Below are positions 59,989 through 64,000 of a stretch of DNA of 64,000 nucleotides, piece by piece. The position numbers and the translations under genes were made by a program. Source of the DNA: Fibrobacter sp. UWB13 (GTDB lineage: Bacteria; Fibrobacterota; Fibrobacteria; Fibrobacterales; Fibrobacteraceae). The notes under the pieces were generated by a model. It searched no databases. It was not told the origin of the DNA and worked only from the letters and a program-made list of their open reading frames with translations. Location of the stretch: assembly GCF_900177805.1 (NCBI RefSeq), contig NZ_FXAX01000001.1, positions 496,001 through 560,000 on the forward strand, given 5' to 3'. Each line of letters begins with the position of its first letter. Within the stretch, counting starts at the first letter, position 1.

Positions 59989-61683
59989 CTACAGCTTACT
60001 GAGTTCGTCCCAGACCACCTGCATCAAGGGTTCCAGCGTTTTGGGCGTGAAATCAAACTTGATGTTTGCTGTCGCGAAGAGTTCTGGAATCGGACGGCTG
60101 CTGCCTAGGCTTTCTGCCTTGAACAAATCGTCGATAGCCTTCTGCGGATCCTTCTTGAAGTTTGCCCAGACCTGCAAAGCGCCAATCTGTGCGATACCAT
60201 ATTCTATATAATAGAACGGGCATTCGAATAAATGAAGTTGCTTTTGCCAAAGGTTGCGGCGAACTGCTTCAAGTCCACTATAGTCCACACCGGCATCGTA
60301 GCGGTCCATGATTTCGTTCCAGATATCGCTGCGGTCTTCGGCGGTATGAGTCGGGAAGTTGTACAGACGATGCTGGAAACTGTCGATACTAGCCACCCAC
60401 GGGAACAACCAAATCACATCGGCAAGTTCGCCTTCAGTGCTGCGGACAATCGCTTCATGGTCGTCACCATAGAACGGCTTAAGGTTCGACATGCCGATGA
60501 GTTCCATGCTCATGCTTGCAACTTCTGCAAATTCAGCAGGAACATCGCGGTAAGCGAAAATCGGCTGGTTTGCGAGAGCAAACTGATGGAACGAATGGCC
60601 TGATTCATGCAACAGCGTATAAATGTCGCGGTCCGTATTGGCGGAATTCATGAAAATGAAGGGGAGGCGGCTTTCGTCAAAACCGATCTGGTATCCTCCT
60701 GGAGCCTTGCCCAGTCTGGAATCCGGATCGATAAGCTTTTTCGCCTGCATTTCACGAGCCCATTTACCGGCTTGCGAATGGATGCTTTCAAAAATGGAAT
60801 CGACTTTTTCGATAAGTTCATCACCGCTCTGGTACGGCTTAAGAGGCGGTCTGCTCAGCGGGTCGACATCCAAGTCCCACGGGCGCAAACGTTCGAGCCC
60901 CATTTTCTTGGCGCGACGCTTGTACATTTCCTTCTGCAACGGGAGAACAAGCTTCTCGATGCTTTCGTGGAATGCTTCGCAATCGGCAGGAGTGTAGTCA
61001 AAACGGTGTTTTGCAAGGAAGATGTAGTCGATGAAATCCTTGCAGTTTGCGTTTTTGGCAATCTGCTTGCGAATTTCAAACAACTTATCGTAAGATTGGT
61101 CTAACGCATCTTTGTCCTGGAGGCGGCGTTCCCACATAGCACGCCAGGCGCGTTCACGAAGATTGCGGTCGGTCTTTTCCATATAGGCAGCGAGCTGCTG
61201 CATGGTCTTGATCTCGCCGTCGAACTCGACGCTCATGCCACCAGTGATTTTCTGGTATGCCTGAATCGCTTTGTTCTCTTCGGTTTCAAGTGGAATGTTC
61301 GCGGGGGAGAACAAGTCCAAAGAAACTTGTACACCCTTGAGCCATTCACCAAATTCGCCCTTAAGAGCGTCCTTGGACGGGTGTGCCATGAGCTTCCTAT
61401 TCAGTTTGTTGTCGTATTCAATCATGAGCGGTTGAATGTTTTCAACAAAATCTGAATAAGCCTTGGCTGCTTTCTCGTCTCGGGTATCGCACGTCATGGC
61501 GACATAGCGTCTGCAGCTCACTTCGCCAAGAACCGATTCCAGTTCGCTCCAGTCTAAAATCCATTGACGGAGCGGTTCGACGTTTACAGGAATATCGCGC
61601 TGCAAAAGAGCGCGATATAGTCTAGAGATTTCTTTTTCATCATCCGGATTCAAATTCTCCGGAACAAAGGTACGTTTTTTCAT
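59989..61683 (-). CDS. pepF: oligoendopeptidase F-like metallopeptidase (M3 family)
   Basis: A 564-residue cytoplasmic zinc peptidase. The HExGH motif is in LLHESGHSFHQFAL near residue 390, and the third ligand Glu in DVPAEFAEVASMSMELIG. PGGYQIGFDESRLPFIFMN upstream is typical of M3B enzymes. The length fits the pepF/M3B group that hydrolyses oligopeptides. No signal peptide is present. It is followed 6 bp upstream, on the minus strand, by the lipoprotein gene that ends at 61690, so the two may be cotranscribed. Confidence 0.9.
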   Translation of the reverse strand: MKKRTFVPENLNPDDEKEISRLYRALLQRDIPVNVEPLRQWILDWSELESVLGEVSCRRYVAMTCDTRDEKAAKAYSDFVENIQPLMIEYDNKLNRKLMAHPSKDALKGEFGEWLKGVQVSLDLFSPANIPLETEENKAIQAYQKITGGMSVEFDGEIKTMQQLAAYMEKTDRNLRERAWRAMWERRLQDKDALDQSYDKLFEIRKQIAKNANCKDFIDYIFLAKHRFDYTPADCEAFHESIEKLVLPLQKEMYKRRAKKMGLERLRPWDLDVDPLSRPPLKPYQSGDELIEKVDSIFESIHSQAGKWAREMQAKKLIDPDSRLGKAPGGYQIGFDESRLPFIFMNSANTDRDIYTLLHESGHSFHQFALANQPIFAYRDVPAEFAEVASMSMELIGMSNLKPFYGDDHEAIVRSTEGELADVIWLFPWVASIDSFQHRLYNFPTHTAEDRSDIWNEIMDRYDAGVDYSGLEAVRRNLWQKQLHLFECPFYYIEYGIAQIGALQVWANFKKDPQKAIDDLFKAESLGSSRPIPELFATANIKFDFTPKTLEPLMQVVWDELSKL

Positions 61684-61689
61684 GTGTTA

Positions 61690-62367
61690 TTATTTAATAA
61701 TTTTTCCGAGCCATTTGTTCACGAGAAGATCAAACAATCTGTCGCGGACGAGGTTCTGGAGCTTTTCGACATCTTCAGGCTGGACATCTTTCTTGATATC
61801 GAAGTCCTGAGAAACCGATTCGCCCCCTTCGGTGAGGGATACGTCGATAAAGCCTGCAATGCCGTAATACTTGATTTCGTTAATCTTAAAGACGTTTGCA
61901 TCAAGCGGGAATGCTGCGTTGAAGTGCAGGTCGTTGTCGCCCGGAGCAAGTCTGATGGTATCTTTCAGAGTAAGCGGAACCGTCACAAGCGTATCGAACT
62001 TGATTTCGATCTGGAGCTTGTTGATCCACAAGGTGTCCTTGGTCGTGTTGTTGGCGTTCATGTAAACGTCAAAGTTAGCATTACCAAGGCTCTTGTTGAT
62101 GATGTTCTGGGACAAGTCCTTGACCAACATGACTGCCTTCGGGTTCGGCAAGAAACCGTCCATTCCGGTATTCACGAGTTCCATGACGTCATCATAGACA
62201 TCGACGTTATCAAAGGTGAGGTCCTTATACTCCATCTTTGTTTGGATGAGGACTTTAGCTGCCTGAAGCTTTTTGAAAATCGAGCAGCCGGTGAATGTCG
62301 TTGCCACAAGAGCAAATGCACCTGCAACAGCGAGCGATATTGCGAAGCGTGAGAATTTGGTTTTCAT
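61690..62367 (-). CDS. lipoprotein with LEA14-like domain
   Basis: A 225-residue lipoprotein. MKTKFSRFAISLAVAGAFALVATTFTGCS gives a lipobox Cys near residue 28. The mature part is beta-rich with alternating hydrophobic strands (DLTFDNVDVYDDVMELVNTG, ANFDVYMNANNTTKDTLWINKLQIEIKFDTLVTVPLTLKD). It resembles the LEA type 2 (WHy) fold of membrane-associated lipoproteins. The function is unknown. AAGGAG precedes the ATG. The gene lies directly upstream of the peptidase gene (59989-61683). Confidence 0.75.
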   Translation of the reverse strand: MKTKFSRFAISLAVAGAFALVATTFTGCSIFKKLQAAKVLIQTKMEYKDLTFDNVDVYDDVMELVNTGMDGFLPNPKAVMLVKDLSQNIINKSLGNANFDVYMNANNTTKDTLWINKLQIEIKFDTLVTVPLTLKDTIRLAPGDNDLHFNAAFPLDANVFKINEIKYYGIAGFIDVSLTEGGESVSQDFDIKKDVQPEDVEKLQNLVRDRLFDLLVNKWLGKIIK

Positions 62368-62419
62368 ATTTATCTCCTTGTCTTATATCATTTATTATAA
62401 CAAATATTTTTCCACTTGT

Positions 62420-64000
62420 TTAACTTTGCCTAAAATTAGTCAACATTTGGATAAGTTTTTGGACTTCAATCGGCTTGGCGAGGTGCCCGTTCATGCCCGC
62501 GTCAAGTGCGTTTTTCTTGTCTTCTTCAAAAGCATTTGCTGTCATGGCGATAATTGGAATTCTAGACTTTTGCGAATCCTCTAGCTTGCGGATAGCCTTG
62601 GTCGCATCGTAGCCGTTCATGCGGGGCATCTGCACGTCCATCAAGATGAGTTCATAATCGCCAGGTGCAGCTTTACGCACTTTATCGACGGCTATATCGC
62701 CATCAGTTGCAGTATCGACGATGAGTCCGTTTTCGGTCAGGATTTCTTCGGCGATTTCGCGGTTCATTTCGTTATCTTCAACGAGCAACACCTTCATTCC
62801 CTTAAGCGGGATTGTCGTAATGGTTTTCTGTTCTGTGACTTCGGTCTTCAATTCCTGGCACCACTTCATTGGGATGCTCACGACAATCTTTGTACCTTGT
62901 CCTTTCTTGGATTCGATTTTGATTGTGCCACCCATGATGTCTGTGAGCTTTTTCACGATGGTCATGCCAAGACCGGTGCCTTGGATACGGCTGACCGTTG
63001 TGGAACTTTCGCGTGTAAATTCGTCGTAAATGTGCTCCAAAAATTCAGAGCTCATGCCAATGCCTGAGTCTTCAACAGTAAAAGCGTAAATCCCGTAGCC
63101 ATCCCGGTCGCATTTTTGCTCTTCGAGTGTACACATGATGGTTCCATTTTCATTCGTGTACTTGATGGCGTTTCCGATGATGTTTGCCGCAATTTGATTG
63201 ATGCGGTCGCCATCGACAAGGACAAACTTGTGTTCGATGTTCGTGATAGTCGCTGTAAACAGAATGCCCTTTGTTTCGGCGTGCGAACCGTACGTTGTCG
63301 ACAAAGCCTTGATGATATTTTCGAGGTTGCACTTTTGTTCGCTCAGGATAATCTTGCCGGATTCAATACGGGACATTTCAAGAACTTGGTTCACAAGAGA
63401 CAAAAGCTGCTTACCGGCGATATCGATTTTATCCAAGTATTTTTTGACGGTTTCTTTTTCTTCGATATGTTTTTTCGCCATAGCCGTGAATCCCATGACC
63501 GCATTCATCGGAGTGCGAATGTCGTGTGACATGTTGAACAAGAATGTCGTCTTGGCATTACTTGCTTCGCGGGCGGCGTTCAATGCTTGCGAAAGCTTGC
63601 GGTTTGCTTCAATTTCTTTAGATTTCTCGGTGGTAATATTTCTAAATAAAATAATTCCTTTATGAACAACGTTATTTTTTACTTCGACAGGAATATACAC
63701 CATGGTTATGTATTCTTTTTTTTCATTGGGTTGTAGGCTACAGAATACGACACTTGGAATATAATTGAGAACTTTGCGATTCTTTATGGTTACATTAAAG
63801 AAGGTCCTAAAGTCGTCGCCATTCTGCATGTCGTCGTTGAATCTGATAAACCCTTCAACAAGATCATCCAAGCGTCCGTTTTTGGGAAACGGCATTGGCA
63901 TGATAGAGAGGTCTTCGAATGTTCCATTCTCGGCATCCACGTAAATCATGGCTCTTGCGATTGTATTTTCGGCTATGGCGATATAGTTCGCCATACGATT
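62420..64000 (-). CDS. hybrid histidine kinase, 5' end beyond window
   Basis: The reading frame stays open to the right edge, so the ATG at 63994 need not be the start. Domains in the visible 524 codons: a PAS-like region (about 1-125); HisKA with FNMSHDIRTPMNAVMGF; HATPase with NIIGNAIKYTNENG, DSGIGMSSEF and GTGLGMTIVKKL; and a C-terminal receiver with VLLVEDNEMNREIAEEIL and LILMDVQMPRMNGYDATKAI. It has no HPt domain in view, unlike the kinase at 50334. Its input domain and partners lie outside the window. Confidence 0.85.
   Translation of the reverse strand, partial: NRMANYIAIAENTIARAMIYVDAENGTFEDLSIMPMPFPKNGRLDDLVEGFIRFNDDMQNGDDFRTFFNVTIKNRKVLNYIPSVVFCSLQPNEKKEYITMVYIPVEVKNNVVHKGIILFRNITTEKSKEIEANRKLSQALNAAREASNAKTTFLFNMSHDIRTPMNAVMGFTAMAKKHIEEKETVKKYLDKIDIAGKQLLSLVNQVLEMSRIESGKIILSEQKCNLENIIKALSTTYGSHAETKGILFTATITNIEHKFVLVDGDRINQIAANIIGNAIKYTNENGTIMCTLEEQKCDRDGYGIYAFTVEDSGIGMSSEFLEHIYDEFTRESSTTVSRIQGTGLGMTIVKKLTDIMGGTIKIESKKGQGTKIVVSIPMKWCQELKTEVTEQKTITTIPLKGMKVLLVEDNEMNREIAEEILTENGLIVDTATDGDIAVDKVRKAAPGDYELILMDVQMPRMNGYDATKAIRKLEDSQKSRIPIIAMTANAFEEDKKNALDAGMNGHLAKPIEVQKLIQMLTNFRQS

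Overview
The window looks like a chromosomal segment of Fibrobacter (Fibrobacterota, a Gram-negative cellulolytic gut or rumen bacterium). The evidence is two lipoproteins with FISUMP-type domains (the Fibrobacter succinogenes major paralogous domain), an APH-fold protein of the type catalogued as a Fibrobacter paralogous family, an outer-membrane porin-like protein, an OmpA/DUF4398 pair, a secreted GH43 glycosidase, and a C-terminal FDLLGR-like tail on several secreted proteins. About 50 genes are supported, with one tRNA. All functional names come from reading motifs by eye; no database search was run.

Layout. 1-1.6 kb: the 5' part of a BspA-like repeat protein that runs off the left edge. 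1.8-3.9 kb: a nitroreductase and a lipoprotein 5'-nucleotidase. 4.7-14.7 kb: a five-gene defence-type operon made of an SNF2/RapA-like helicase, a DUF4391 protein, a type III Mod methyltransferase with an AT-rich exchanged centre, an AT-rich HAD-fold hydrolase, and a type III Res endonuclease. 14.9-24.9 kb: purB, an APH-fold kinase, a GCS2 ligase plus RimK-like ATP-grasp pair, mfd, and a TatD-like hydrolase. 25-30 kb: a FISUMP lipoprotein, a porin with a Lys/Ala-rich N-terminus, a secreted protein and a PIN-domain protein. 30-40.5 kb: gatB, a PurO-type IMP cyclohydrolase, an operon of stand-alone AICAR transformylase, small protein, trmFO and GntR regulator, a NifU-like protein, glgC and a patatin. 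40.8-44.4 kb: nifJ. 44.5-47.2 kb: N-formylglutamate amidohydrolase-like plus C39-like peptidase pair, a second FISUMP lipoprotein and a ThiE-like protein. 47.3-49.1 kb: GH43. 49.2-54.3 kb: an HD-GYP response regulator coupled to a large hybrid kinase. 54.3-64 kb: a zinc-ribbon protein, fba, OmpA/DUF4398, a secreted HExxH protein, rpoZ, tRNA-Ser, oligoendopeptidase F, a lipoprotein, and a hybrid kinase that runs off the right edge.

How genes work together. purB, the PurO-like protein and the AICAR transformylase (PurV type) supply the last purine steps without a fused PurH. nifJ, fba and glgC belong to central carbon flow and glycogen storage. The ATP-grasp/GCS2 pair and the C39/N-formylglutamate amidohydrolase pair lie 24 kb apart, but such genes are known to cluster in amidoligase systems, so they may form one peptide-making and peptide-trimming pathway.

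The strongest unexplained signals are three. First, the mosaic helicase-DUF4391-Mod-HAD-Res operon. Second, a family of degenerate heptamer-phased tandem repeats at seven or more intergenic sites, often touching stop codons and resembling cyanobacterial STRR repeats. Third, a structured non-coding region upstream of the patatin gene.
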